In this document: piece after piece, positions 33,889 to 43,968 of the stretch
Numbering within the stretch: the first letter of the stretch is position 1
Layout: each line of letters starts with the position of its first letter
Assembly (NCBI RefSeq): GCF_019063845.1
Contig: NZ_CP077683.1
Coordinates: forward strand, 3,092,501-3,156,500
From: Geomonas subterranea
Lineage (GTDB): Bacteria > Desulfobacterota > Desulfuromonadia > Geobacterales > Geobacteraceae
Length of the DNA: 64,000 bases
Reading direction: 5' to 3'
Position numbers and translations under genes: made by a program
The notes under the pieces: model-generated
The model's database searches: none
The model's input: the letters and a program-made list of their open reading frames with translations, nothing else
What the model was told of the DNA's origin: nothing

Positions 33889-36627
33889 TCAAACCTGCTC
33901 CAGTACCTCGCGCAGCTTGGCTGCCAGCACGGGGAGCGAAAAGGGCTTCTGGATGAAGAAGAGCCCGTCATCGATGACGCCGTGGTGGGCGATGATGTCG
34001 GCGGTATAACCGGACATGAACAGGCACTTAAGGCGTGGATGCCCCTTAGTCACCGCGCCTGCCAGGTCCCGGCCGTTCATCTCGGGCATCACCACGTCCG
34101 TCATCAAGAGGTCGATGGAACCCGGCCCCCTCTGCGCCAGGCGGATCGCCTCGCTGGGCGAGCCCGCCGTCAGGACCACGTACCCAAGGCTCTCCAACAA
34201 CATGGTGGTCATCTGCAAAATGGCCGGTTCGTCCTCCACCAGCAGGATCGTCTCCCGGCCGCGCGGCAGTTCCTGCACCTCCTCCTGCTGCACCCCGGCT
34301 TCGTCAACACCGGAATGCCTCGGGATGTGGATGGTGAAGGTCGCCCCCAGCCCCGGTTCGCTGATGACGTTGATGAACCCCCTGTTCTGGGTGACGATGC
34401 CATAGATGGTGGCAAGGCCAAGACCGGTCCCGGCCCCCACCCCCTTGGTTGTGAAGAACGGTTCGAAGATATGGCTTAACGTTTCCCTGTCCATCCCCTC
34501 CCCGTCATCGCTTACCGAGATCCAGACGTACTCCCCGTGAGCGGCTTCGGGGTGGTGCAGCCGGTAGGTGTCATCAACGCTGACGGTGCCGGTCTTGATG
34601 GTGATGTTGCCGACGCTTGCGATGGCGTCACGGGCGTTGACGCAGAGGTTGGCCATGATCTGGTCGATCTGGGACCGGTCCATCTTTACCGGCCAGATCT
34701 TGCTCCCGGGTTGCCAGCAGAGATGGATCTCCTCGCCGATCAGCCGCTGCAGCATCTTCAACATCCCCGCTATGGTCTCGTTCAGGTCCAGCACCTGGGG
34801 CTTGATGTCCTGCTTGCGGGCAAAGGCCAGCAACTGGCGGGTGAGGTCGGCTGACCGTTCCGCCGCCTTGTAGATCTCCTGCAGGTGCAGGTGGATCGGC
34901 TGCCCCGGCGCGGTATCCATAAGCCCCAGGCCGGCATGCCCGATGATCACCCCCAGCATGTTGTTGAAATCATGTGCCACGCCACCTGCCAGCCGTCCAA
35001 TCGACTCCATCCTCTGGGCCTGTTGCAGCTGGTTCTCGAGGGTCACCCGTTCCTCCTCGGACCACTTGCGCATCAGCGCCGCACCGACGTACGCCGCGAT
35101 CCCCTCCAGGTGCTGCAACGACTCGGGCGTGAAGCGGTCCTTACGGTGATCGTTGCACTGGATCAGGCCGACGATCTTGTCCTTGTAGCGGATGGGGACC
35201 AGTGCCAGGGAGGCGTACTTGCGGTGCATGCAGACGTTGCGCGGATTGTGGCGCGGGTCCTGGTCGGGGGGGAACCCCAGGAGCAGAAACGAGTCGTTGG
35301 TCCAGAAGCTCCCCCCCGGGGTGACGTTGGGATGCCCCTGCGGGACCTGCCCGGAGATGACCAGGCCGCAGGTGCATTCCAGGCGCACCTTCCCGTCCTG
35401 GTCCCTGCAGAGCCCGCCATCCGCCGAACGTTCCACCAGTGTATTTTCCTGTTCGAGCATCGCCTGCGGAAATCCCGACTGGGACCAATAGGGGTAGTCC
35501 TCCCCCTCCTGCAGGCGAATCCCGACTGCGGAAAAATCAAGCTTCACCTTGATCAAGTCGATGATGCGTTGCACCGACACCTTCAGGTCACCCGGCTCGT
35601 TCAGGACCTGCAGTACTTCCCTGCTCACCTCTCTGCGCGTCTCCGCCTGCTTGTGTTCGGTAATGTCCTGGTCCATCCCCCGGTACCCCAGGAAGTTTCC
35701 GTGCCCGTCGAAGTACGGGACGCCGCTGGTCTCCAGCACCACCAGCCGGCCGTCCTTGTGCCGGTTGGTGTTTTCCAGCCTGTGAAACGACTCGCGCCTG
35801 GAGCTGATGCCGGCGAAGATGGTCCTTATGCGGGACGCTTCCTCCTCGGGCATGAGGTCGAAAGGTGTTTTCCCGATCACCTGCTCCGGTGCGTAGCCAA
35901 GCAGTTCCTTCACCTGCGGGCTGGCAAAGGTGTAACAGGCGTTGGCGTCGACCTCCCATATCCAGTTGTGCGACGATTCGATCAGGTTTAGGTGGCGCAT
36001 TTCCTTTTCCTGCAGCCCCCGGTGCATCCTCTCAAAGTAGATGAGGATCATACCGATGGCGATGCCGGTGGCAAGGACGCTGCCGATGAGAAAGCCCCAG
36101 GGGGCGAACCATTCTATGGGGCGCAGCAGCGGGTAGTCTGCCTGGTGGATCCCCCAGGCGATGAAGAGCCAGCCGACCACCCGGCTGGCGGTCTCGCCCT
36201 GCTCCGCCTGCTTCAACACCTGGATGCCGATGCGGATGTAGGTAAAGGCCAGGAAGGCGAAGATGGGGATGATGGTGTACAGGGTCGACAATCCCGCTGA
36301 CACCGTGCCGATGGTCCAAAGGGCCAGCACTGTGCCGGTGCTGGTGAACCCATGCCCGGGGGCGGAGCCGATGAAATTCCTGGTGCCCGCCAGCAGGATA
36401 ACCGCACTGGCGATGATGCAAAGGTAGTTGATTTCCTTGAAAACCAGGTTGGCAGGCCAGAGGACCGAGAGGATGAGAAACAGGTACCTGCAGACGTGTA
36501 CTCCCCACGCGAATGCCCACAATTTCAGGAAACGCTCTTTGTAGCGTGAGTAAAGGTAGACATTAACCAGCGCCAGTACCGTCACCGAACTGGCAGTCGC
36601 TATCGCTGCAATGATTATCCAAGGCAT
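33889..36627 (-). CDS. Membrane hybrid histidine kinase: 7TM-PAS-GAF-HisKA-ATPase-receiver
   Basis: The 912-residue protein has about seven membrane helices in residues 1-200, a PAS domain (215-330, [24 protein letters not shown]), a GAF domain (345-520) with an unusual Cys-rich insert ([18 protein letters not shown]), a dimerisation helix with [11 protein letters not shown] (His552), an ATPase domain ([23 protein letters not shown]) and a receiver with Asp844 ([13 protein letters not shown]). No output regulator is encoded nearby; phosphotransfer to a distant partner is expected. The Cys-rich GAF insert recurs in kinases of this bacterial group and may bind a cofactor. Confidence 0.92.
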   Translation of the reverse strand: MPWIIIAAIATASSVTVLALVNVYLYSRYKERFLKLWAFAWGVHVCRYLFLILSVLWPANLVFKEINYLCIIASAVILLAGTRNFIGSAPGHGFTSTGTVLALWTIGTVSAGLSTLYTIIPIFAFLAFTYIRIGIQVLKQAEQGETASRVVGWLFIAWGIHQADYPLLRPIEWFAPWGFLIGSVLATGIAIGMILIYFERMHRGLQEKEMRHLNLIESSHNWIWEVDANACYTFASPQVKELLGYAPEQVIGKTPFDLMPEEEASRIRTIFAGISSRRESFHRLENTNRHKDGRLVVLETSGVPYFDGHGNFLGYRGMDQDITEHKQAETRREVSREVLQVLNEPGDLKVSVQRIIDLIKVKLDFSAVGIRLQEGEDYPYWSQSGFPQAMLEQENTLVERSADGGLCRDQDGKVRLECTCGLVISGQVPQGHPNVTPGGSFWTNDSFLLLGFPPDQDPRHNPRNVCMHRKYASLALVPIRYKDKIVGLIQCNDHRKDRFTPESLQHLEGIAAYVGAALMRKWSEEERVTLENQLQQAQRMESIGRLAGGVAHDFNNMLGVIIGHAGLGLMDTAPGQPIHLHLQEIYKAAERSADLTRQLLAFARKQDIKPQVLDLNETIAGMLKMLQRLIGEEIHLCWQPGSKIWPVKMDRSQIDQIMANLCVNARDAIASVGNITIKTGTVSVDDTYRLHHPEAAHGEYVWISVSDDGEGMDRETLSHIFEPFFTTKGVGAGTGLGLATIYGIVTQNRGFINVISEPGLGATFTIHIPRHSGVDEAGVQQEEVQELPRGRETILLVEDEPAILQMTTMLLESLGYVVLTAGSPSEAIRLAQRGPGSIDLLMTDVVMPEMNGRDLAGAVTKGHPRLKCLFMSGYTADIIAHHGVIDDGLFFIQKPFSLPVLAAKLREVLEQV

Positions 36628-36914
36628 CCACTACCTCTAACAAGCACTTCGAATCGGTCAGATCTACACGTTCTTGTAGCCTTCAAACAGTTGAATTAAG
36701 ATACTAGCCAAATAAGGGCGAATTACCACCCTTTTATTTCATTCCGTAAGTGTTTTTAAAGATCTTTTATGGCAGGAGATTAAACTTAACTTCACTTTGC
36801 TGTGTCGGCAACCTCGCCGTACTGAGCAACATTGCGCAAATGTGGGGTGCACTTTATCACAAAAGTGTTAAGTTATTAGTAAGTGGAACGACAACCAGAT
36901 CACCGAGGTTTCCC

Positions 36915-39900
36915 TTGCCAAAGATCAGAAGATACGCCGTCATTTCAATAGCAGTAATTGCCGTCCTGGTTCTTTTCATTGCAACGCTACTGCCCATCAT
37001 CGTAAAAAATAAGGCGGTAGCGGCGATCGAGGATGCCACAGGGCGCGCGGCACGGATCGGCTCGGTCAGCATCAACCCGCTCACCCTGCACGTTGCGGTC
37101 AGGGACTTCGCCGTTGCCGAAAAGACGGGCCCGCCGCTGGTCGCCTTCCGCGCGCTGGAGGCAACCGTTGCGCCGGCATCGATCTTCAAAAGGACACTGA
37201 TCCTCTCGGAACTCACCCTCGACACCCCGACCATCAACCTGGTGCGCACGGCCCCGAACCGCTTCAACTTCAGCGACATAATCGAGCGGCAACCCAAGGA
37301 AAAGCAGACCGAAAAAAAAGAGCCGACGCGTTTTTCCCTCAACAACATCACCATCAAGAACGGGTCCATGGATTTCGACGACCGCATCGTCGACGGCGGC
37401 AGGAAACACAGCGTCCGCAGCCTCAACGTCGCGATACCGTTCATAAGCAACAGCCCGTATCTCGCCGAAAAGTACGTCGATCCGCGCGTTTCCGCGGTCA
37501 TCAACGGCGCGCCCTTCAATTTCGCGGGAAAGCTGAAACCGCTCAGCAAGTCCTTGGAAACCTCTGTCCACATCGGACTCAAAGAGCTGAGCCTGCCCCA
37601 ATACATAGCCTACTCCCCCGTCAAGCCCCCTGTCGACTTCACCTCCGGCAAGCTCACCGTCGACCTCGACCTCGGCTATCGCATCTCCGCCAACCAAAAG
37701 CCGGAGCTGACCCTGAAGGGGCTGACCAGGGTGGATGGAGTCGCCGTCGATCTTCCGGGGGGGAAACCGTTGTTCCGCCTCCCCTTGCTGGAAGTGAAGG
37801 CGGCAAAACTGGAGGCGCTGGCCAGAAACTTCCAGTTCGAATCCATCAGCGCCGGCGGGCTTGAGCTTTTCGTCGAGCGCAACCAGCGCGGGGAGTGGAT
37901 GTACTCGCGGCTCATCCCCCCGGCCAAGAAACAGGAGGAACCGAAGAAGGCGACCGAGGCCGAGCAGAAGACGGTACTCCTCGTCCCCTCTTTCTCCTTA
38001 AGCAAGGCGACCGTCCACTTCCGTGATGACCTGCCGAAGGGGGGCTTCAAGACCACGGTCTCGGACATCGAGCTCTCGGCGAGAAACGTCAGCACCGTGC
38101 CGGGAACGGCGGCTAGCTACCAGCTCTCGCTGAAACCCGACGACGGGGCAATGCTGAAAACCGAAGGGAAGTTTTCCGCCGCACCGCTGAGCGTCACCTC
38201 CTCACTCCAGCTTGCCGGACTCAGGCTCCAGCGCGCCTGGCCTTACCTGAGCCAGTACCTGACCGCGCCGGTGCAAGGCACCGTGGGATTGGCCGCGGAG
38301 GTCGGCTACAGCGAGTCCGCCGGCGTGACCCTACAGAAAGGGAACCTCACGGTTGCCGGTCTTGCCGCCCGCTACGGCAGCAAGGAAGGCTTCGACCTCG
38401 CCGCGCTGCAGGTGAAGGACGCCTCCTTCGGACAAAACGACAACCGCCTGGAGATCGGCGAGATCCGCCTGTCCCAGGGGAGCATGTCCCTGTCGAAAGA
38501 GGCCGACGGCAAGTTGTCACTCCTCTCATTGTTTGCCGACCAACCGGCTGCGAAGGCGTCCGCGCAAGCCTCGTCCCCCGTAGCTGGTTCACCGCGAAAG
38601 GGGGCCACCTCCCCCGTAGCAGCCTCACCGAGAAAGGGGACCTCGTCCCCCGTAGCGGGTTCACCGCGAAGGGGGATAACCTACCTCTTAAAGCAGCTCC
38701 AACTGGAGAAGCTCAACTTCGCCTTCACCGACAAGACCTTCGAGGAGCCGCCGCGCTTCACCCTGCGCAACACGAACCTGACCCTCTCGAACCTGCAGGG
38801 GCCGAAGTTCGCGCCGGCGCCCCTGCGCTTCTCCGCGACCTACGGCAAGGGGGCCGCCCTCAAGTTGAACGGCACGGTTACCCCCGCTCCCTTCCGCTAC
38901 CGGGGGAGCGTCGGCATCGCCCGGCTCCCCATCGCCGATTTCGAGCCGTATTTCCCCGACACCTTCAATTTTTCCGTGATCGGAGGCTCACTCGACACCA
39001 CGCTGAACCTCGACCTCGCGCTGAAGGACGGCAAGGCCAAGGGGAGCTTCCGGGGGAACGCGGGTGTGCGCGACTTCCACAGCATCGACGCCGTCGGCGA
39101 TCAGGACCTCCTGAAATGGGAGAGCCTGCAGTTCGACGAGTTCCAGGGCAACTTCGATCCCTTCGTGCTGAACATCCGCGAGGTCGCTCTCAACGACGTC
39201 TACTCCCGCATCATCATCAGGAGGGACGGGACCCTCAACCTTCAAGACATGGTGAAGAAGGGGCCGGCCGCGCCTCCTGCACCCCTCCCGGCAACGGTCC
39301 AGGCTCCCGCGCCAGCCGGTGTGAAACCGGCGCCGGCAGCCGCCACTGTTGCCGCAGCGCAGGCACCCGCAGCACAGCGACAGGTCTCCGTCGGCAGCGT
39401 CACCATCCAGAACGGGACCCTGGCCTTCACGGACAACCACCTGCCCCAGACCTTCAACAGCACCTTCTACAACCTGGGCGGGCGGGTCAGCGGGCTTAGC
39501 TCCGAGGAAACGAAGTTCGCGGACGTCGACCTGCGCGGCAACTTGGAAAACCACTCGCCGATGCAGATCACGGGGAGGCTCAACCCGCTGCGGGACGACC
39601 TCTTCGTCGACCTCAAGGTCTCCTTCCGCGACATCGAACTCTCCCCGGTGACACCGTACTCCGGCACCTATCTCGGGTACGCCATCGACAAGGGAAAGCT
39701 GTTCCTCGATCTCAAGTACCTCATCGAGAGAAAGCAGCTCACCTCGGAAAACAAGGTGTTCATCGACCAGTTCACCTTCGGCAAGAAAGTGGACAGCAGC
39801 CAGGCCACCAGCCTCCCGGTGCGGCTCGCCGTCGCCCTGCTGAAAGACCGCAACGGGGAGATCCATCTCGACCTGCCGGTCACCGGGCGCACCGACGATC

Positions 39901-40583
39901 CGCAGTTCAGCATCTGGCGCCTGATCGGGCAGGTGCTGAAAAACCTGCTGGTGAAGGCGGCCACGTCCCCCTTTGCCCTGCTCTCGTCGCTTGGCGGCAG
40001 CGGCCAGGATTTCAGCGTCATCAACTTCCAGCCCGGCTCCAGCGAACTGCCGGCGGACGAAGAAAAGAAGCTGACCCAGTTGGCCAAGGTCGTCGCTGAC
40101 CGCCCGGGGCTCAAGCTCGAGATCAAGGGATTCGTGGATAAGGGTAAAGATCCGGAGGGGTATCGCCAGGAACTCTTGACCCGCAAGGTGAAGAACGAGA
40201 AGTTCCTCCACCTGGTCAAGGAGCAGCAGACCAAGGAAGGGGAGAGCAGCGAGAACGTGCAGCTCTCCGCGGAAGAATATTCGAAGTACCTGAAGGCGGT
40301 CTACAAGAAGGAGAAGTTTCCCAAGCCGCGCAACGCCCTGGGCATGGTGAAGGACCTCCCCGACAACGAGATGAAAAAGCTGATCGTCGCCAACACGGTG
40401 GTCGGGGAAAACGAATTGCAGTCGCTGGCGCGCGAGCGCAGCGCCAACGTGATCAAGTACCTGGTTGCCAAGGGGGGGCTGCCGCCGGAAAAACTGTTCC
40501 AGGCGAGCGACAACATCTACAAGGCACCCGAAAAAGAAACCGCCAACCGCAGCCGCGTCGAATTCAACGCCATCGCGAGATGA
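36915..40583 (+). CDS. Giant DUF748 (AsmA-like) protein with OmpA-like C terminus
   Basis: The preferred start is a TTG at 36915 with GAGG six bases upstream, giving 1222 residues that open with a signal anchor (RRYAVISIAVIAVLVLFIATLLPIIV). An ATG at 36840 is the next option. The body is DUF748/AsmA-like beta-helical repeat (ALEATVAPASIFKRTLILSELTLDTPTINLVR), now viewed as a bridge-like lipid-transfer fold between the membranes. Near residue 1040 the FQPGSSELPADEEKKL motif begins an OmpA-like peptidoglycan-binding part. A linker contains three 12-residue repeats coded by a 36-bp triplication. The preceding 290 bases are AT-rich without a clear promoter. It is divergent from the hybrid kinase. 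Confidence 0.85.
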   Translation: MPKIRRYAVISIAVIAVLVLFIATLLPIIVKNKAVAAIEDATGRAARIGSVSINPLTLHVAVRDFAVAEKTGPPLVAFRALEATVAPASIFKRTLILSELTLDTPTINLVRTAPNRFNFSDIIERQPKEKQTEKKEPTRFSLNNITIKNGSMDFDDRIVDGGRKHSVRSLNVAIPFISNSPYLAEKYVDPRVSAVINGAPFNFAGKLKPLSKSLETSVHIGLKELSLPQYIAYSPVKPPVDFTSGKLTVDLDLGYRISANQKPELTLKGLTRVDGVAVDLPGGKPLFRLPLLEVKAAKLEALARNFQFESISAGGLELFVERNQRGEWMYSRLIPPAKKQEEPKKATEAEQKTVLLVPSFSLSKATVHFRDDLPKGGFKTTVSDIELSARNVSTVPGTAASYQLSLKPDDGAMLKTEGKFSAAPLSVTSSLQLAGLRLQRAWPYLSQYLTAPVQGTVGLAAEVGYSESAGVTLQKGNLTVAGLAARYGSKEGFDLAALQVKDASFGQNDNRLEIGEIRLSQGSMSLSKEADGKLSLLSLFADQPAAKASAQASSPVAGSPRKGATSPVAASPRKGTSSPVAGSPRRGITYLLKQLQLEKLNFAFTDKTFEEPPRFTLRNTNLTLSNLQGPKFAPAPLRFSATYGKGAALKLNGTVTPAPFRYRGSVGIARLPIADFEPYFPDTFNFSVIGGSLDTTLNLDLALKDGKAKGSFRGNAGVRDFHSIDAVGDQDLLKWESLQFDEFQGNFDPFVLNIREVALNDVYSRIIIRRDGTLNLQDMVKKGPAAPPAPLPATVQAPAPAGVKPAPAAATVAAAQAPAAQRQVSVGSVTIQNGTLAFTDNHLPQTFNSTFYNLGGRVSGLSSEETKFADVDLRGNLENHSPMQITGRLNPLRDDLFVDLKVSFRDIELSPVTPYSGTYLGYAIDKGKLFLDLKYLIERKQLTSENKVFIDQFTFGKKVDSSQATSLPVRLAVALLKDRNGEIHLDLPVTGRTDDPQFSIWRLIGQVLKNLLVKAATSPFALLSSLGGSGQDFSVINFQPGSSELPADEEKKLTQLAKVVADRPGLKLEIKGFVDKGKDPEGYRQELLTRKVKNEKFLHLVKEQQTKEGESSENVQLSAEEYSKYLKAVYKKEKFPKPRNALGMVKDLPDNEMKKLIVANTVVGENELQSLARERSANVIKYLVAKGGLPPEKLFQASDNIYKAPEKETANRSRVEFNAIAR
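38574..38681 (+). repeat. Three tandem 36-bp repeats inside the DUF748 gene
   Basis: The unit starts TCCCCCGTAGC and is repeated at 38574, 38610 and 38646 with exact 36-base spacing. Each keeps CCCCC near the start and GGGG near the middle (CCCCC...GAAAGGGG), so each can fold on itself. Translated, it gives SPVAGSPRKGAT, SPVAASPRKGTS and SPVAGSPRRGIT, a Pro/Ser/Lys linker within the protein. Confidence 0.9.
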
Positions 40584-40750
40584 AGCAGAGGACGGGGCTT
40601 CGCATGGGCCGGACCTGGAACTGGGCCTGGAGCCGCACAGCATTCTACATCCGGAGCGCTTTGCGCTGACCCGTGCGACAGCTGCCAGCGGCGCTCCAGT
40701 CTCGACGGTTCAACGGGCTCCCCCTGCCGGGCCAAAGCCGCGCAAGGGCG

Positions 40751-40912
40751 CTATCGTTTCTTTTTCTTTTTCCGGCCCTTCCTGGCATGATCGCCATGGC
40801 CGTGCGGCGGCTCGACGGTTTGCTGCTGATCGCTCTTCATGAACATGAACGGTATGATGACGACGGCGAAAAACGCCAGGATGGCGGCCAAAGCGATTAG
40901 TGGTGTCGACAT
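40751..40912 (-). CDS. Small one-helix membrane protein
   Basis: 53 residues. GGGGAAG precedes the ATG at 40912. A single hydrophobic helix (TPLIALAAILAFFAVVIIPFMFM) is followed by a soluble tail with a His cluster (PPHGHGDH) and a final RKGRKKKKKR. The basic tail suits the cytoplasmic side. It lies 71 bases downstream of the iron-permease-like gene on the same strand and may belong to that unit. No family is recognised. Confidence 0.6.
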   Translation of the reverse strand: MSTPLIALAAILAFFAVVIIPFMFMKSDQQQTVEPPHGHGDHARKGRKKKKKR

Positions 40913-40983
40913 AACTTCCCCCCTCTTTTCAATAGGCAAACTTGATCCACAGGCAGCCCGTCAGCCGCCTGCAATCCCTGTCC

Positions 40984-41403
40984 TCACACGGAAGGCGGGG
41001 TTGCCGCCTTCTGTTTTCTACCTTTCCTCAAGCTGTTGCGCGCATCTTCGGCCAGTTTCAGATAGCTCTCCCTGATCGTCTCCAGATCCTTCTCATCCAG
41101 TTCCTCCATGTTGAGGAGCGCGTTGTTCGCCCCCTGCAGTGACCGGATGATCTCGTCCAGCTTGAGCTGAGTGGCCGCGGAATCGCGGTTCTGGGTGTTC
41201 TGGATCACGAAGACCATCAAAAAGGTGATGATCGTGGTGCCGGTATTGATGACCAGTTGCCAGGTGTCGCTGAACTTGAATATAGGCCCCGTGACCGCCC
41301 AGACCACGATGATCGCCAGGGCGAATATGAAGGAGGACGGGTGCCCCGAGGTGTGTGAGGCCCAGGTGGCGAAGCGGCTGAAACGGGACATGTGGTGTTC
41401 CAT
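40984..41403 (-). CDS. Low-affinity iron permease-like small membrane protein
   Basis: The 139-residue protein has two membrane helices (FIFALAIIVVWAVTGPIF and WQLVINTGTTIITFLMVFVIQNTQNRD), the core signature of the Fet4-like low-affinity iron permease family (PF04120), followed by a helical cytoplasmic tail (LDEIIRSLQGANNALLNMEELDEKDLE). In bacteria most members are much shorter than yeast Fet4 and transport is unproven. GGAGGAG lies before the ATG at 41403. Confidence 0.85.
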   Translation of the reverse strand: MEHHMSRFSRFATWASHTSGHPSSFIFALAIIVVWAVTGPIFKFSDTWQLVINTGTTIITFLMVFVIQNTQNRDSAATQLKLDEIIRSLQGANNALLNMEELDEKDLETIRESYLKLAEDARNSLRKGRKQKAATPPSV

Positions 41404-41463
41404 GACTCCTCCAGTTCGTTCATTTGGCCGGAGCGGCCTGACGCCCGACTCCCAGGCGCGCGA

Positions 41464-42486
41464 TTACTTGCCTCTTCGCCTTGTTGCAGCCGGAGGTTTG
41501 GCGGCGGGGGCGCTCCCCGGCCCGGCAGTCTCGCCACTCCTGAAATTGCCGCCGGCCTCCCGGTCGCGGCGGACGATAGCCGCCACCTCTTGCTCGGTCA
41601 GATCCGGATCTTTGCGCGCATCGGCAACCACCCAAAGGCCGTCCCGCTGCTCGCACCTGATCACGAAGGCCCATTGCCGGGACTGATCATCGGAGAGGAT
41701 GATGTGCTGGACAGGCATCCCCTCGGTGAGGTTGGGGTCGACGGAAGGATCCTTCTCGTGTACCCGGAAAAACAGGGAAGGGATCCCCGTTTTACCGAAC
41801 AGCTTTTCCCGCAGCCCCATCGCCTGTTCTTTCGTGTAACGGGTCCGGGTGGCGCGGTACAGGTCGTTCAAAGGGCCGCCGTTGGCAAGAGCCAGGATGT
41901 ACTGACTGGCGGCGCTCCCCGGCCCGTAAGCGGACCCGACCCGGCTCTCCGGCAGTTCGGAAACGAACGAGATGCGGTAGGCGACCGGCGTGGTGCTGTC
42001 GGTGCTGAGCCGGATGAATCCCCGCCGCACCTTCCGGATCCGGGCCAGGTCCGTTACGGAGATCATCGACGTCTCGACCAGCTTGGCGCCCTTTTGCGGC
42101 GCGACACTCTTGCGGGACCAGACCCCTGGAACGGAATCATTGCCCGGCACCGCGATGGCGTCCTCAATCAGCAGGGGTCCGGTCGATCCTATGCGGATGT
42201 AACCGGGTCCATCGTCGGCGGCGACAACGTACCAGCTCTTCATGCCGGTCACGATCACGCCATCCGCAGGTCCCCCCCCTGCCTTCAGACCCTTGGCGGT
42301 GGAAAGCGAGTTGTTGGCTGTGGTAACGGTGAGCGGCTGCCCGGCAGCCCCCGGAGGAGTCACCGCCTCGTCCGCCTCTACCAGTATCCCCGGCTCCAGC
42401 CACCACGCCGTCTCCGCGAGAACCGGCAGAGATGAGGAGAGCGTGAGCACGGTCGCCGTCACAACATTGAGCATCCACTTTTTCAT
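41464..42486 (-). CDS. Secreted protein of unknown function
   Basis: 340 residues with a signal peptide (KKWMLNVVTATVLTLSSSLPVLA) and a mature part opening ETAWWLEPGILVEADEAVTPPG. The central region is mixed alpha/beta without cysteine until CEQRDGLW; the C-terminal 35 residues are Ala/Pro/Arg-rich and probably disordered. No family is recognised. It is co-oriented with the iron-permease-like gene 60 bases downstream, so they may be co-transcribed. The 213 bases upstream show no clear promoter. Confidence 0.65.
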   Translation of the reverse strand: MKKWMLNVVTATVLTLSSSLPVLAETAWWLEPGILVEADEAVTPPGAAGQPLTVTTANNSLSTAKGLKAGGGPADGVIVTGMKSWYVVAADDGPGYIRIGSTGPLLIEDAIAVPGNDSVPGVWSRKSVAPQKGAKLVETSMISVTDLARIRKVRRGFIRLSTDSTTPVAYRISFVSELPESRVGSAYGPGSAASQYILALANGGPLNDLYRATRTRYTKEQAMGLREKLFGKTGIPSLFFRVHEKDPSVDPNLTEGMPVQHIILSDDQSRQWAFVIRCEQRDGLWVVADARKDPDLTEQEVAAIVRRDREAGGNFRSGETAGPGSAPAAKPPAATRRRGK

Positions 42487-42699
42487 AATCCCCCCCTACC
42501 CCGTGATTTACGCATGGTGCGTCCACCCGCCTTCGGCAGGCGCAGCATACCACGCGAAGTTAACCACTATCAATGTAAATGTATCAACTCCCCCATCATC
42601 CCTTCCCGCAGCGCTCTCTGTCTCCGTGGACATCGCCCCCGAGCCGGATATACTTGCCGCGTTTCTCAGCTACCCAATCCGGATCCGCCGGGAGGTGCC

Positions 42700-43869
42700 A
42701 TGATCAGCAGGAGAGCTTCGCTTTCAAAAACCTCAGCCGCGCTCTGTGCCATTGCCGTTTCCCTCTGCTCAGCCGCCTGCGCCGGTACCAGTGAGGCCGC
42801 GGCGCCGCCCCGCACTGCGTTCCCCGCCAAGCTCGCCCTGACCGCGGTAGCCAAAGGGCTCAAGCAGCCGACCGCCATCGTCAACGCCAGGGACGGCAGC
42901 AAGCGCCTCTTCGTACTGGAACAGCAGGGCAAAATCAGGATCATCCGCAACGGCACTCTCGCCCCCGCCCCCTTTCTCGATATCACCTCGCTCGTGAAGT
43001 CCGGGGGGGAGCGGGGGCTGCTGGGGCTCGCCTTCCCCCCCGACTTCGCCTCCAGGAAAACCTTCTACGTCGACTACACCAACAAAAGCGGCATCGGCAA
43101 TACGGTCATTGCCAGCTTCAAGGCCGGCAACCACCCCGACGCCGCCGATCCTGCCAGCCGCAAGGAACTGCTCACCATCGTGCAGCCCTACGCCAACCAT
43201 AACGGCGGACAACTCGCCTTCGGCCCGGACGGACTGCTCTACATCGGCATGGGCGACGGCGGCAGCGGCGGCGACCCGCACGGCAACGGGCAGCGGCTCG
43301 ACACCCTGCTCGGCAAGATACTGCGCATCGACGTCAGGTCGGACGCGGCTCCGTACCAGCTCCCCAAGAACCCCTTCGGCAACGAGATCTGGGCCTACGG
43401 CCTGCGCAACCCCTGGCGCTTTTCCTTCGATCGCGGGACCGGAGATCTCTACATCGCCGATGTCGGGCAGGATGAGGTGGAGGAGATCGACTTCCAGCCC
43501 GCGGGCTCCGGGGCAGGCGCCAACTACGGCTGGAACGTCATGGAAGGGGACCGCTGTTTCAAGAAGCCCGGCTGCACGAAGTCCGGCCTCACCCTCCCCG
43601 TCGCCGTCTACCGCCATGGCGAGGGGAATTGCTCCGTTACCGGCGGTTACGTCTACCGGGGGAAGATAGAGCAGCTGCGCGGCATCTACCTGTACGGGGA
43701 TTTTTGCAGCGGTCGTATCTGGGGGCTGCGCAGGGGCGGCGGAAAGTGGCAGTCCAGGCTGCTCCTCGATACCCCCTACGCCATCTCCACCTTCGGCGAG
43801 GACGAAGATGGAGAACTCTACCTCGCCGACTACGGCAGCGGCACCATCTACCGGATCGGAGCGCCTTGA
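42700..43869 (+). CDS. PQQ-dependent sugar dehydrogenase-like propeller (YliI/Asd type)
   Basis: 389 residues; the ATG at 42700 follows GGGAGG. The signal region ends CSAACAGTS, which may act as a lipobox. The mature part is a six-bladed soluble glucose dehydrogenase-like propeller: GGERGLLGLAFPPDF, NHNGGQLAFGPDGLLYIGMGDGGSGGDPHGNGQ, GKILRIDV, WAYGLRNPWRFSFD and DVGQDEVEEID. These correspond to the PQQ/calcium-binding regions of YliI-type aldose dehydrogenases. Periplasmic oxidation of sugars is expected only if PQQ is available; no pqq gene is in the window. Confidence 0.9.
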   Translation: MISRRASLSKTSAALCAIAVSLCSAACAGTSEAAAPPRTAFPAKLALTAVAKGLKQPTAIVNARDGSKRLFVLEQQGKIRIIRNGTLAPAPFLDITSLVKSGGERGLLGLAFPPDFASRKTFYVDYTNKSGIGNTVIASFKAGNHPDAADPASRKELLTIVQPYANHNGGQLAFGPDGLLYIGMGDGGSGGDPHGNGQRLDTLLGKILRIDVRSDAAPYQLPKNPFGNEIWAYGLRNPWRFSFDRGTGDLYIADVGQDEVEEIDFQPAGSGAGANYGWNVMEGDRCFKKPGCTKSGLTLPVAVYRHGEGNCSVTGGYVYRGKIEQLRGIYLYGDFCSGRIWGLRRGGGKWQSRLLLDTPYAISTFGEDEDGELYLADYGSGTIYRIGAP

Positions 43870-43968
43870 CCTCTCACCCCGGGGCTCGCTTTCGCGCGTA
43901 CCATATTGCAGTGAAGGGGGATTCCGTGTACAACGTAGCGATCCACAGATCATGATCCCGGAGAAAAG

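Noticed and set aside
38574-38681. CRISPR array
   Set aside because: The repeats are tandem without spacers, lie in frame inside a long gene, and no cas gene is present.
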